DNA of 47,360 nt. Source: Nostoc sp. S13 (GTDB lineage Bacteria > Cyanobacteriota > Cyanobacteriia > Cyanobacteriales > Nostocaceae). The stretch covers positions 1 through 47,360 of the forward strand of contig NZ_JAQYWQ010000048.1 in assembly GCF_029379315.1 (NCBI RefSeq), written 5' to 3'. A program made the translations under genes and the position numbers. The notes beneath the pieces are model-generated. The model ran no database searches. It was not told the origin of the DNA and saw only the letters and a program-made list of their open reading frames with translations. Numbering within the stretch: the first letter of the stretch is position 1; each line of letters begins with the position of its first letter. This document shows, piece after piece, positions 18,363 through 27,264 of the stretch.

Positions 18363-18836
18363 ATGAAACTGGGGACAAAGCAAACAATGATCCAAAAATT
18401 TGCTCAATCGGTGGCTTTGATAGAACAAGCGAGAAATTTGTCCCTTTCGTTCTTGTACGGACACAGCATTGTTCCCTACCGTCTGGGGTTGATTTTTTTC
18501 TTGGTGGTGGGACTTTGTAGTTGTGGTAGTTTGCCTTCCTCTGGCTTGAATGGGGCTAACTTAAAAATTGGCACTAATGTCACCCCAATTGGAGAAATTA
18601 AACCAAAACAAGACAATCAGGCTATAGTTTATATCCAAGGTCAGGTAGAAAAGCAAGCTCCTCTGATGAAGCAGTGGGCTTATCAAATTAATGACTCGAC
18701 TGGCAAAATTTGGGTTGTCACCCATCAAAAGAATCTGGCCGAGGGAGCACAAGTGGTGATTAAGGGTAAAGTTCGCTACCGAAGTATCCCCTTAGCTGGT
18801 AAAGAATTGGGGGAAGTTTATCTAGAAGAAGAGTAA
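18363..18836 (+). CDS. Conserved lipoprotein or membrane-anchored OB-fold protein
   Basis: 157 residues from ATG 18363; an in-frame ATG at 18390 is an alternative. A hydrophobic stretch (RLGLIFFLVVGLCSCGS) ends in a lipobox-like LCSC, suggesting lipid attachment after an unusually long charged N-terminus. The C-terminal 75 residues (VYIQGQVEKQAPL, AYQINDSTGKIWVVT, GAQVVIKGKVRYR) have the strand spacing of a small OB-fold. No exact family is recognised. It is followed after 21 bp by the NUDIX gene on the same strand, so the two are probably cotranscribed. Confidence 0.7.
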   Translation: MKLGTKQTMIQKFAQSVALIEQARNLSLSFLYGHSIVPYRLGLIFFLVVGLCSCGSLPSSGLNGANLKIGTNVTPIGEIKPKQDNQAIVYIQGQVEKQAPLMKQWAYQINDSTGKIWVVTHQKNLAEGAQVVIKGKVRYRSIPLAGKELGEVYLEEE

Positions 18837-18857
18837 TTAGCAATTAAAAATGAAGAT

Positions 18858-19295
18858 ATGAACAATCAACCGGTGCATGTAGCGATCGCAATTCTCTACC
18901 AAAAAAACAAGTTTCTCATGCAACTGCGCGATAACATCCCCGGTATTCTCTACCCTGGTTACTGGGCGCTATTTGGCGGTCATATCGAACCGGATGAAAC
19001 GCCAGAGGTAGCAGTGAAGCGAGAAATTTTAGAAGAAATCGGTTACACATTGCCACCTTTTGTTGAATTTGGCTATTATTCCAACGAAAGAGTTGTCCGT
19101 CATGTCTTTCATGCACCACTCTTGATGGAATTAAATCAACTGGTTTTGAATGAAGGGTGGGATATGGGGTTATTGACCCCAGAAGATATTCGCCAAGGTA
19201 ACTGTTATTCCCAAAAGGCTGGCGAAGTGCGACCTTTAGGGAGTGTGCATCGGCGAATTATGTTGGATTTTATGGAGACAAATCAACAAGGCTAA
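18858..19295 (+). CDS. NUDIX hydrolase
   Basis: 145 residues with a complete Nudix box, GGHIEPDETPEVAVKREILEEIGY (GX5EX7REXXEEXGX). Such enzymes cleave nucleoside diphosphates linked to another moiety (X), for example oxidised nucleotides, ADP-ribose or dinucleoside polyphosphates. The substrate here cannot be told from sequence. The N-terminus VHVAIAILYQKNKFLMQLRD is the usual first strand pair. It lies 21 bp after the OB-fold lipoprotein gene. Confidence 0.9.
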   Translation: MNNQPVHVAIAILYQKNKFLMQLRDNIPGILYPGYWALFGGHIEPDETPEVAVKREILEEIGYTLPPFVEFGYYSNERVVRHVFHAPLLMELNQLVLNEGWDMGLLTPEDIRQGNCYSQKAGEVRPLGSVHRRIMLDFMETNQQG

Positions 19296-19389
19296 TCAAA
19301 GAGAATCACTGTTTGCTAAACGGCTATTAGTTGCCCAGTTTGAAGTAGTGTGGAAAATATATATATGGAAATAGATTTGAGAACCAACT

Positions 19390-19740
19390 ATGACTCAAGT
19401 AAAATCTAATCGTCAAATATGCCGGGGGAGAATTTTACCACAAATTCAGTGGACTCAAGAACAGAAAGCCAAATCGAAAGTTGAAGGCAAAGTATTTAAA
19501 GAGCGCTGCCAACCAATTTTTGCTCAGGTACAACAGTCATTAATTAAAACTCACTATAACTGGTACATGGCAGTTGAGCCAGAAAGTGGAGAATATTTTA
19601 TTAATGAGGATGCATTAGGAGTTGCAAACAAAGCACATCAAAAATACTCAAATGCTAGACTTGCAAATGCCACCACTACGATTATTCCCCAGTTCCCAGA
19701 ACCCAAAATAAAGTTAAAACTCTTGTGGAGTCACGACTAA
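19390..19740 (+). CDS. Small conserved protein of unknown function
   Basis: 116 residues, no signal peptide or membrane segment. It is basic at the start and has a recognisable central line (LIKTHYNWYMAVEPESGEYF, then INEDALGVANKAHQKYSNA). I recognise it only as the sort of small protein found upstream of other cyanobacterial genes; no function can be given. Its TAA overlaps the ATG of the following permease gene (TAATG), indicating translational coupling. Confidence 0.6.
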   Translation: MTQVKSNRQICRGRILPQIQWTQEQKAKSKVEGKVFKERCQPIFAQVQQSLIKTHYNWYMAVEPESGEYFINEDALGVANKAHQKYSNARLANATTTIIPQFPEPKIKLKLLWSHD

Positions 19741-20843
19741 TGCAATCAGCAAACAAACTGCCGCGATGGTTAACTATAGGATTGGCATTTCCCATTGCGA
19801 TTCTCAATGGCTGGCTATTGCTCCAAGTTATACAGTATTTTCAACCGTTGGTGAGTATTATTGCCGCCGCCATCTTACTGGCTTTTGTCTTGAACTATCC
19901 AATCCAGTTTCTCCAAGAACAAAGGGTAAAACGCAACCTAGCGATCGCCGGAGTCTTGCTTTTGACTGTGGTGGTTTTAGGAGCTTTAGGCATCACCTTG
20001 GTTCCCCTGATTATCCAACAACTCGTAGAGCTAGCTAATATTTTGCCCAGTTGGATTGATTCTGGTACTGTGCAACTGCAAGCTTTCCAGGATTGGGCGT
20101 TAAGTCAACAACAGCTTCCCATTAATTTAAGTGGTTTATTTACCCAAGTTCTGGAACGATTATCCAACCAAGTTCAGTCTTTCACTGGTAGAATTCTTGG
20201 TTTTGCTGTTGATACCATTGGTATTGTCCTCAACGTGCTGCTGACGGTAGTACTGACTATTTATTTAATATTAAACGGCGAACGTCTTTGGGACGGAATT
20301 TTTCAGTGGTTTCCCCCTAACATTGGGTTAAAAGTGCGGGAATTATTGCGAGAGGATTTCCACAATTACTTCATCGGTCAAGCAACATTGGGAGCTGTGT
20401 TAGGAGTGACAATTATACTGGCGTTTTTGGCGCTGCAAGTTCCCTTGGCTTTACTTTTTGGCATCGGTATTGGTTTGTTTTCTCTCTTTCCCTTTGGTAC
20501 AGGAGTAGGTATCGCCATAGTAAGTTTGTTGGTGGCATTGCAAAACTTTTGGTTAGGAGTTGAAGTCTTAGGTGTAGCTGTTGCGATCGACCAAGTTAAT
20601 TCTAATTTTATTGCACCTCGAATTCTTGGTAATTTGACTGGTCTAAATCCCGTGTGGGTGGTGATTTCTTTGCTGTTGGGGGCAAAGTTGGGAGGAGTGC
20701 TGGGTTTGTTAATTGCGATCCCTATTGCCAGTTTTATCAAGGATATAACAGACAGTTGGCGGGCTGGAGAGTTTAATAAGCTAAATGATATCGTGTCAGA
20801 ACCTGTAAAAATCATTACTGAGAGAGCAGGAACTTATAGTTAA
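19740..20843 (+). CDS. AI-2E family transporter (PerM-like permease)
   Basis: 367 residues from ATG 19740, which overlaps the preceding stop codon; a GTG at 19725 is less likely. About seven to eight membrane segments are arranged as in the AI-2E/PerM/TqsA family: two near the N-terminus, an extended soluble segment (QAFQDWALSQQQLP...), then LLTVVLTIYLILNGERLWD and the C-terminal pair with NFIAPRILGNLTGLNPVWVV. Members export diverse substrates or Na+, and family membership does not imply AI-2 signalling. Coupled translation with the small upstream gene suggests a functional link. Confidence 0.88.
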   Translation: MQSANKLPRWLTIGLAFPIAILNGWLLLQVIQYFQPLVSIIAAAILLAFVLNYPIQFLQEQRVKRNLAIAGVLLLTVVVLGALGITLVPLIIQQLVELANILPSWIDSGTVQLQAFQDWALSQQQLPINLSGLFTQVLERLSNQVQSFTGRILGFAVDTIGIVLNVLLTVVLTIYLILNGERLWDGIFQWFPPNIGLKVRELLREDFHNYFIGQATLGAVLGVTIILAFLALQVPLALLFGIGIGLFSLFPFGTGVGIAIVSLLVALQNFWLGVEVLGVAVAIDQVNSNFIAPRILGNLTGLNPVWVVISLLLGAKLGGVLGLLIAIPIASFIKDITDSWRAGEFNKLNDIVSEPVKIITERAGTYS

Positions 20844-20956
20844 AATTCAATCTGTAAGTGAAGGAAAACTGACAATGTTGACTATTTATAAAAATGTCTA
20901 TCCTTTGCTTATTGCTTGTTTTTCCGCTAAAACTTTACGGCTTTTTTCTGAACTTG

Positions 20957-22375
20957 TTAAGAATTAAGTTGAACTGGAATTTGAATAATCAACTCAGTCC
21001 CTTCGCTAAAAGTCGATATACATTGCAACTGACCGCCGTGTTTTTCCACAACAATTTGATAGCTGATAGATAAACCTAATCCAGTTCCTTTCCCAACGGG
21101 TTTAGTGGTGAAAAAGGGATCGAACAATCGCTTTTGTAAACTCTCTGGAATTCCTGGGCCATTATCGGAAATGCGAATAATTACTTGCTTGTCATCAGTG
21201 AGATGAGTCCGAATGCAAATTTTTCCTTTATTCCTTACCAATGACGGATGACTCATGACTAATGACTCTTCTATAGCATCAATAGCATTTGCCAAAATAT
21301 TCATAAATACCTGATTGAGTAATCCAGCGTAGCACTCAACTTTAGGAAAATCACCGTATTCCTTAATTATGTTTATGCTTTCACCGATTTGGTGATTTTG
21401 GAGACGACTTTGTAAAATTATTAGGGTGCTATCAATACCTTCATGGATATCAACAAATTTTTTCTCAGATTCATCGAGACGAGAAAAATTTCGTAAGGAA
21501 AGAATGATTTGCTCGATTCGCTTAGTGCCAACCTCCATAGAGGTGAGAAGACGGGGAAGATCAGTGCTTAAAAAATCCAGTTCAATTTGGGCGATCGCAG
21601 TTTTAATTTCCCCTTTTGGTTCGGGATAACATTGTTGGTATAATCTAATAAGATTGAGTAGATTTTGACTATATTCGATAGCGTGGACAAGGTTGCCAGC
21701 AATAAAGTTGACGGGGTTATTGATTTCGTGTGCAATACCAGCAACAAGTTGTCTTAAGGCAGCCATTTTTTCATTCTGAATTAATTGCGTATAGTTATGT
21801 TGAAGATCACGAAAGCCTGCTTTAGCGAGTCTAGATTGTTCCTCTACCTGCTGTAGTTTAACAAGTGTTAAGATATAAATTTGGGAGTAGGCTAAGAGTA
21901 ATTGATGAAAATCGACGAGCTTATATTTTCCTGATGTAGTTTTAACTAAAATCGGCTCATAAGCAATTTCAGGTGGTTGTTGCAAAGTTGCCTGAGTAGC
22001 ATTGATAATGCGCGTATCCTCAGAAAATGCTAATATCTCTGGCTGGAAAAACTTGTAAAGAATTTTAATCGGTCTTATAGAAAATAGTGCCAAACTATAG
22101 GTCTGGCTCATATGCTCAAAAAATTTCCGCCGCGAAATCATCCCCACATATTGTTGATTATTATTAAGGATAATTCCTGGCAATAAAGGCTCTTGCTTAA
22201 AGAGCATAGCTAAATCATTGCCCGGACGCTCTACTTCGATGTGAACTTGCCAAAATGGTAATTCTTGCAAAGTTGACTCTAATCGCAAGTTCGACTCATT
22301 AGCATTTGTTATGCCACCCATAGTTAGCATACTCGCAAGGCTTGACTGCTGAGGTAATATTTCTGGTAACATCAT
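20957..22375 (-). CDS. Sensor histidine kinase with CBS-like N-terminal region
   Basis: 472 residues, no membrane segment. Residues about 45-165 (PLLPGIILNNNQQYVGMISR..., YEPILVKTTSGKYKLVDFHQL) resemble a CBS-type pair that could bind an adenyl ligand. A coiled coil (165-205) leads to the dimerisation domain, with phospho-acceptor His216 in QLVAGIAHEINNPVNFI. The ATPase domain has the N-box NQVFMNILANAIDAI, DNGPGIP and GKGTGLGLS. The HEINNPVNFI subtype is common in cyanobacteria. Between the N-box and the next strand an STRR-like stretch (21227-21265) encodes SLVMSHPSLVRN, an apparent in-frame repeat insertion. There is no adjacent response regulator, so the partner is unknown. Confidence 0.9.
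   Translation of the reverse strand: MMLPEILPQQSSLASMLTMGGITNANESNLRLESTLQELPFWQVHIEVERPGNDLAMLFKQEPLLPGIILNNNQQYVGMISRRKFFEHMSQTYSLALFSIRPIKILYKFFQPEILAFSEDTRIINATQATLQQPPEIAYEPILVKTTSGKYKLVDFHQLLLAYSQIYILTLVKLQQVEEQSRLAKAGFRDLQHNYTQLIQNEKMAALRQLVAGIAHEINNPVNFIAGNLVHAIEYSQNLLNLIRLYQQCYPEPKGEIKTAIAQIELDFLSTDLPRLLTSMEVGTKRIEQIILSLRNFSRLDESEKKFVDIHEGIDSTLIILQSRLQNHQIGESINIIKEYGDFPKVECYAGLLNQVFMNILANAIDAIEESLVMSHPSLVRNKGKICIRTHLTDDKQVIIRISDNGPGIPESLQKRLFDPFFTTKPVGKGTGLGLSISYQIVVEKHGGQLQCISTFSEGTELIIQIPVQLNS
21240..21268. repeat. STRR-like repeat inside the kinase gene
   Basis: AATGACGGATGACTCATGACTAATGACTC-type text, an imperfect (ATGACTA) heptamer array like the intergenic STRRs, within the ATP-binding domain coding sequence and in frame. 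Confidence 0.65.
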
Positions 22376-22730
22376 GAATACCCGTCTCTATAATTTCAAA
22401 GTTCATCAATTATTACAAATTTATTTTTCCCAGATTGTTACCGAAAGTTCACAGTGTAGATGTGGGAATATAGAGTCCTTCAGCAAATTCAATACTTTTC
22501 TGACTGCGTAGACGTTTAGCGCAAAGCCAGAGACGCTCCGCCTCCGGGCTTGTCGCTAGACATCGCTTCTTCACGATGATGTTTCCAAGATAAAATAAAA
22601 AAACTCTAAGCGAGCGGCAAATAAAGAATGAAGTATGAATTGCTCATACTTCATTACTTGATTTTGAATCAATTATTTATTGTTTTTAATGGGTTACTAC
22701 AAACTATATTAGCTGTCCCCAAAACAAAGG
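22376..22730. other. Repeat-containing region upstream of the kinase
   Basis: Contains a dispersed palindromic repeat at about 22506-22566 (GCGTAGACG ... GACATCGC). No gene was seen; it should hold the kinase promoter on the minus strand. Confidence 0.5.
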
Positions 22731-23281
22731 TTAAACTTTAACCTTTTTCATTGATGTTGCCTTTCTCTTCAATATCCAACCAAGACCACAAGCAAAGAGA
22801 GTACCACCTAAAGTTGTAGGCTCAGGTACTTTTTCATAATAAACTTTACCAGAGAATATTTCAGTATTTGGATAAGTGCTGGAAAAAATTGTAAAATCCT
22901 CATCAACAATTTCGTAACTTGTATAACTGGAAGGATTAGCTTTATGATCAAATGTATAATTTAGTCCCACAGAAGATGTCTGTCCTGTTAAGTATGTCGT
23001 TGAAAATACTATGGGAAAGTCTGGGTAGTTTAAATCATCTTGTTCGGTGTAAACGGTGGAATCTCCATCAAATTGGAAAGAAAGCGATTTAACTAGCACT
23101 TCTGGAATGTAGTTATTACTGAAAGTTGAGTCATCAAAGCAAAAAAGCCTTTTCGTGTATTTATAGGACTATCAATGGTGAAAGCGTAATTAATAAGTTC
23201 AGCAGATGCAGATTTGGCATCTATAGTAGTCAAACTCAGAGTAATACTAGCAGCAAACACTAATTGTAGAAGCAATTTCAT
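22731..23281 (-). pseudogene. PEP-CTERM secreted protein gene with a frameshift
   Basis: The 5' part, from ATG 23281 (AGGA upstream; ATG 23296 is an alternative), gives a signal peptide MKLLLQLVFAASITLSLTT...SASA and a beginning typical for this class (ELINYAFTIDSPINTRKGFF). The frame then runs into unrelated residues and stops at 23093. From the T6 run at 23141-23146 (minus strand), shifting by one base gives CFDDSTFSNNYIPEVLVKSLSFQFDG, the expected continuation. It leads to a C-terminal sorting signal VPEPTTLGG, a hydrophobic helix, and basic KRKATSMKK. One missing T in the run would restore about 183 residues. It could be a pseudogene, slippage-controlled, or a sequencing error. Confidence 0.75.
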
Positions 23282-23296
23282 CTCAGTTTTCCTCAT

Positions 23297-23662
23297 GATA
23301 AATTTCTGCAAGCAATGCAGACTGCAAAGTGGAGAAATAAGCTGACTCAAACTTTCTTATCTCTTTGCTTATTTACAAAGATTTCCTCACTAATGAAAAC
23401 AGTAATTATTATTTATTAACCCTGTTCCCAGAAAAAAAATAAGTTACCAAATACTTGCAGCTAAATTATTTTGAGGTCATGAGTTTAAGCAGAGTTTAAT
23501 CGAAGGTAAAGCTCAGATATAAATTAATTTATATTAAGTAATTTTACAAAACAATTCCAGATATTTTATTAACCCTTAGATAACTCAATCTTTACTTGTT
23601 GCAATAACATAATGTGTTAAACACTTATGCTGTAACACTTTTTTAGCTTGCCATTATTTAGC
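23297..23662. promoter_or_regulatory. Divergent upstream region with a possible Pho box
   Basis: AT-rich region between the PEP-CTERM gene (-) and the phosphatase gene (+). Three octamers spaced by 3 nt at 23568-23597 (ATTAACCC, GATAACTC, CTTTACTT) approximate the cyanobacterial Pho-box repeat CTTAACCT, with 6, 4 and 6 of 8 matches. Position about 70-95 bp before the phosphatase start fits activation by PhoB/SphR. Confidence 0.4.
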
Positions 23663-25264
23663 ATGGAATCTAATCACTTATTGAAGCTAAACCGCCGGCA
23701 GTTTTTGCTGCGTTCAACGCTCACAGCAGGTGGAATTATTGCCACAAATCTTGTATCAAAATCACAAGTTTTTGCTCAAGCACCAGCAATTATCACCTCT
23801 GAGAAAATGCGTCCTGCCATACCTTATGGTGTAGCCAGCGGAGATATCTGTAACGATAGCATTGTCATTTGGAGTCGGAGCGATCGCCCTGCCAAAATGA
23901 TCGTAGAATATTCTACTAGCGAATCTTTTAAAAATGTGCAGCGAGTTGTGGGGCCCAATGCTTTAAAAAATACCGACTTTACAGCCCGACTTTATCTGAG
24001 GAACCTGCCACCAGACGAAAAATTATTTTATCGGGTGATTTTCCAAGATTTAGATTATAAAGGCACCTACAGCGTTCCTGTCAAAGGCACTTTCCGAACT
24101 CCCTCCCAATCTGGGCGAGATGTATTCTTTGTTTGGGGTGGAGACACCGCTGGTCAAGGCTGGGGGATTAATCCTGATTTCGGTGGGATGAAAATTTACG
24201 AAACTATGCGTCAACTTAATCCCGACTTTTTCATCCATTCTGGCGATAATATTTATGCTGATGGCCCCATTCAAGCAGAAGTAACTTTAGACGACGGCAC
24301 TATTTGGAAAAACATCACCACACCAGAAAAATCCAAAGTAGCAGAGACTCTCACAGAATTTCGTGGCAACTATATTTACAATTTGCTGGATGAAAACATC
24401 AAGCGTTTCAACGCTGAAGTTCCGATATTGGCACAGTGGGACGACCACGAAACGAGGAATAATTGGTATCCTGGGCAAATTATCATCAACGATGACCGTT
24501 ATACAGTTAAGGATGTTAACTTGCTAGCCGAAAGGTCAAGACAAGCGTTTTTAGAATATCTGCCTATTGGATATACAACCGATAATCCAGACAAAACGAA
24601 AATTTATCGCTCCTTTAAGCATGGGCCATTACTAGACATTTTCATGCTGGATGAGCGCACCTATCGGGGGCCAAATAGCCCCAATAATCAGCCAGTACCA
24701 AGTAAAAAAACAGATTTTTTGAGCAAAAAACAAGTGCAATGGTTGAAAAAGCAATTGCTGTCATCAAAAGCAACATGGAAAGTGATTGCTAGTGATATGC
24801 CTTTGGGGTTGATAGTTAAAGACGGTACTACGGACTTTGAAGCTTGGGCTAACGGAAATGGCCCAACTTTAGGAAGAGAACTAGAACTTGCCGATTTACT
24901 ACGATATATCAAAAACAACAATATCCAGAATGTTGTTTGGTTAACTGCTGATGTACATTACGCAGCAGCCCATTATTACGACCCCGCAAAAGCGCAGTTT
25001 ACCGACTTTAAGCCTTTTTGGGAATTCGTTGCTGGGCCTCTTAACTCTGGCACATTTGGGCCAAACGAATTGGATAATACCTTTGGGCCACAATTAATAT
25101 TTCAAAGTCTTCCTCCAGGTACAAAAGCAAATCGACCGCCAAGTGAAGGTTTGCAATTCTTTGGAGGAATAAAGATTGATGCTAATACAAAGGTGATGAC
25201 GGTAACACTACGTAACTTGGTAGGGAAAACTCTTTACAGTGTAGATTTGCCGCCAGAAGCATAA
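23663..25264 (+). CDS. PhoD-type alkaline phosphatase / phosphodiesterase, Tat-exported
   Basis: 533 residues from ATG 23663 (a TTG 15 bp upstream is weaker). The N-terminus carries a twin-arginine signal (NRRQFLLRS, then LTAGGIIATNL) and a cleavage region near VFAQA, so it is exported folded. An N-terminal beta domain (residues about 50-150) precedes a metallophosphatase domain: WGGDTAGQGW, HSGDNIYADGP, WDDHETRNNW, and VWLTADVHYAAAHYYDP, which hold metal ligands. PhoD enzymes use Ca and Fe and release phosphate from mono- and diesters outside the cell. A possible Pho box lies upstream and a terminator hairpin follows. Confidence 0.92.
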   Translation: MESNHLLKLNRRQFLLRSTLTAGGIIATNLVSKSQVFAQAPAIITSEKMRPAIPYGVASGDICNDSIVIWSRSDRPAKMIVEYSTSESFKNVQRVVGPNALKNTDFTARLYLRNLPPDEKLFYRVIFQDLDYKGTYSVPVKGTFRTPSQSGRDVFFVWGGDTAGQGWGINPDFGGMKIYETMRQLNPDFFIHSGDNIYADGPIQAEVTLDDGTIWKNITTPEKSKVAETLTEFRGNYIYNLLDENIKRFNAEVPILAQWDDHETRNNWYPGQIIINDDRYTVKDVNLLAERSRQAFLEYLPIGYTTDNPDKTKIYRSFKHGPLLDIFMLDERTYRGPNSPNNQPVPSKKTDFLSKKQVQWLKKQLLSSKATWKVIASDMPLGLIVKDGTTDFEAWANGNGPTLGRELELADLLRYIKNNNIQNVVWLTADVHYAAAHYYDPAKAQFTDFKPFWEFVAGPLNSGTFGPNELDNTFGPQLIFQSLPPGTKANRPPSEGLQFFGGIKIDANTKVMTVTLRNLVGKTLYSVDLPPEA

Positions 25265-25290
25265 ATCTCTAAAAGCGCAGCGAAATTTAG

Positions 25291-25348
25291 CCAGTTAGAT
25301 AGAGTAATTAGGCAATTTTTTACTCTGTCTGCTGGTTTTGTTGTTTTT
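25291..25348 (+). terminator. Terminator after the phosphatase gene
   Basis: CCAGTTAGATAGAGTA (25291 on) pairs imperfectly, with G-U pairs and one bulge, with TACTCTGTCTGCTGG (25321-25335). A T-rich tail TTTTGTTGTTTTT follows. Confidence 0.6.
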
Positions 25349-25492
25349 GCTGAGATATTGAAGGATAAAAAACTTGGCATTACCGAATGAAGCTATGATT
25401 TAATCACGCAGAGGCATAGAGAGAAGCTTGCAGTTAAGCAATGCCAAAAACCTTATAGTAGAAGTAAAATCCTATTATTTTTGGAGTTGGTC

Positions 25493-26716
25493 ATGCTTAA
25501 GAAACTCATCCTAGAAAATTGGAAAAGTTTTGGTTATGCAGAGCTTCCACTTGACCCGTTGACTGTTCTTATTGGTACGAATGCGAGTGGAAAATCTAAT
25601 GTAGTTGAAGCTTTTGAATTTTTACAAAGAATTGCTAGAGGTGAGAATATTGAAGCAGCTTTAGCAGGAAATAAAACGCTTACTTCTATTCGAGGTGGTG
25701 TAGAATGGGCTGCACTTAAACCAGAAACTGAATTTACATTAAAGGCGCTGGTTGAGGGTAACGATGAAAATACTGATTATCTCTACAGTATTACAGTACA
25801 AACAAAACCCATTGTACAGATTTTAGAAGAAACTATAATTACTCAAATATATCAAGATAAAAATCATGAAATTACTACACAAAAGTCTATAATATCAGAT
25901 TCATCTATATCAGTTAAATATCCTCATAAGAAAAGAAGTATTTCAAATATCAAAGGAATACAAGGTGAATCTATGTTAAGTATGATTAGTAAATTTGAGT
26001 TAACTGATAAAACTTTTGAAGATATTAATTTAATTACTGATGTATTCGAAAATATTTTGGTTTTAAATCCTATTACTTTTGAAATGCGGGGTTATTCACC
26101 GCTTTCTGATAATCTAGAGAGGAATGCCTCCAATATTGCTGGTGTACTAGCAGCGTTGGATGGTGAACAAAAAGCCGAAGTCGAATCAACTTTATCAGCA
26201 TACATCAAAGATTTCCCAGAAGGCGATATTAAAAAAGTATTTGCAGAACCAGTTGGAAGACTTAAAACTGATGCGATGCTTTACTGTGAAGAAGAATGGA
26301 AACCTGGGGAAATAATACTAATAGATGCTAAAACTATGTCCGATGGAACCTTACGTTTTATAGCAATTCTCACAGCTCTGCTTACTCGACCAGAAGGTAG
26401 TCAACTGGTAATTGAAGAAATAGATAACGGGCTTCATCCCTCGCGTGCAGAATTGCTGGTAAGAATACTACGAGAGATTGGCAGCAAGAGAAAAATCGAT
26501 ATTTTACTTACTACCCATAACCCAGCTTTACTTGATGCTTTAGGCCCAGAGATAGTTCCTTTTGTGGTTGTTGCACACCGCGATTCTGAAACTGGAGAAA
26601 GCAAACTTACTCTTTTAGAAGATATTGAAAATCTTCCTCTTTTGCTAGCATCAGGGACTTTGGGAAGATTAGCGACTAAAGCCGCAATTGAAAAGAGCCT
26701 TTCTGATAATAAGTAA
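25493..26716 (+). CDS. AAA15/OLD-like ATPase, first gene of a two-gene unit
   Basis: 407 residues from ATG 25493; GGAG (25483-25486) is 6 nt upstream, ruling against TTG 25481. The N-terminus MLKKLILENWKSFG and the Walker A GTNASGKSN (28-36) are of the RecF/SMC/OLD type. The ABC signature is MSDGTLR (282-288), Walker B is VIEEIDNG (306-313), and the switch His342 lies in TTHNP. The insert between (about 100-210) is diverged and Lys/Ile rich. No TOPRIM or nuclease domain is fused. The next gene, 8 bp downstream, is PIN-like, so the ATPase probably controls that nuclease. Such pairs act in phage defence or as toxins in many bacteria. Stand-alone single-gene annotations would call it an AAA family ATPase. 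Confidence 0.85.
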   Translation: MLKKLILENWKSFGYAELPLDPLTVLIGTNASGKSNVVEAFEFLQRIARGENIEAALAGNKTLTSIRGGVEWAALKPETEFTLKALVEGNDENTDYLYSITVQTKPIVQILEETIITQIYQDKNHEITTQKSIISDSSISVKYPHKKRSISNIKGIQGESMLSMISKFELTDKTFEDINLITDVFENILVLNPITFEMRGYSPLSDNLERNASNIAGVLAALDGEQKAEVESTLSAYIKDFPEGDIKKVFAEPVGRLKTDAMLYCEEEWKPGEIILIDAKTMSDGTLRFIAILTALLTRPEGSQLVIEEIDNGLHPSRAELLVRILREIGSKRKIDILLTTHNPALLDALGPEIVPFVVVAHRDSETGESKLTLLEDIENLPLLLASGTLGRLATKAAIEKSLSDNK

Positions 26717-26724
26717 AGTGAAAT

Positions 26725-27246
26725 ATGAGAAAGGTTCTGATTATTGACACATCAATACTGTGCGTCTACTTGGGTGTTCCTGGTAAAGAGACTTGTGGCT
26801 CTGATAATGATAAATGGGATCAAAAAAGAGTTAAAGCCCGTTTTCAAGCAGAAGAAAGACAAAAAGCAAAGTTTATACTACCATTAGCAACAATTATAGA
26901 AACTGGTAATCACATTGCACAAGCTAAGTCTAGGCGATATGAAATTGCTCAAGCTTTCGCTGATATTTTAGTTAAAGTAGCAGATGGATTGATACCTTGG
27001 GGAGTTTTTGAAACTCAAGTAGGTGAACTTTGGAATTCAGAACAATTGAAACAGTTGGCTACGGAATGGCCTACTCTAGCATCTAGAAAGATTTCTATCG
27101 GAGATGCGACAATTAAGACTGTGGCTGAATATTACGCTAAAACCAGCAGCACTTTCCAAGTAGAAATTTTTACGAGCGATGGGGGACTAAAGGCTTATGA
27201 ACCAGCTACCCCACCACCTAAACGCCGAAGCGATCGCACCAAGTAA
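26725..27246 (+). CDS. PIN-like nuclease, partner of the upstream ATPase
   Basis: 173 residues. The fold is suggested by VLIIDTSILCVYL with Asp8, LATIIETGNHIAQ with Glu59, ISIGDATIKTVAEYY with Asp127, and EIFTSDGGLKAYEP with Asp152. These are the four acidic positions and the terminal TxDxxL element of PIN metal-dependent ribonucleases. It has no separate antitoxin next to it; instead the ATPase ends 8 bp upstream. Not a typical VapC (about 130 residues): the insert GKETCGSDNDKWDQKRVKARF after strand 1 is unusual. The catalytic role is inferred from residues and not tested. It is convergent with tlyA across 18 bp. Confidence 0.72.
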   Translation: MRKVLIIDTSILCVYLGVPGKETCGSDNDKWDQKRVKARFQAEERQKAKFILPLATIIETGNHIAQAKSRRYEIAQAFADILVKVADGLIPWGVFETQVGELWNSEQLKQLATEWPTLASRKISIGDATIKTVAEYYAKTSSTFQVEIFTSDGGLKAYEPATPPPKRRSDRTK

Positions 27247-27264
27247 AATATCCTTAAGCGACGT

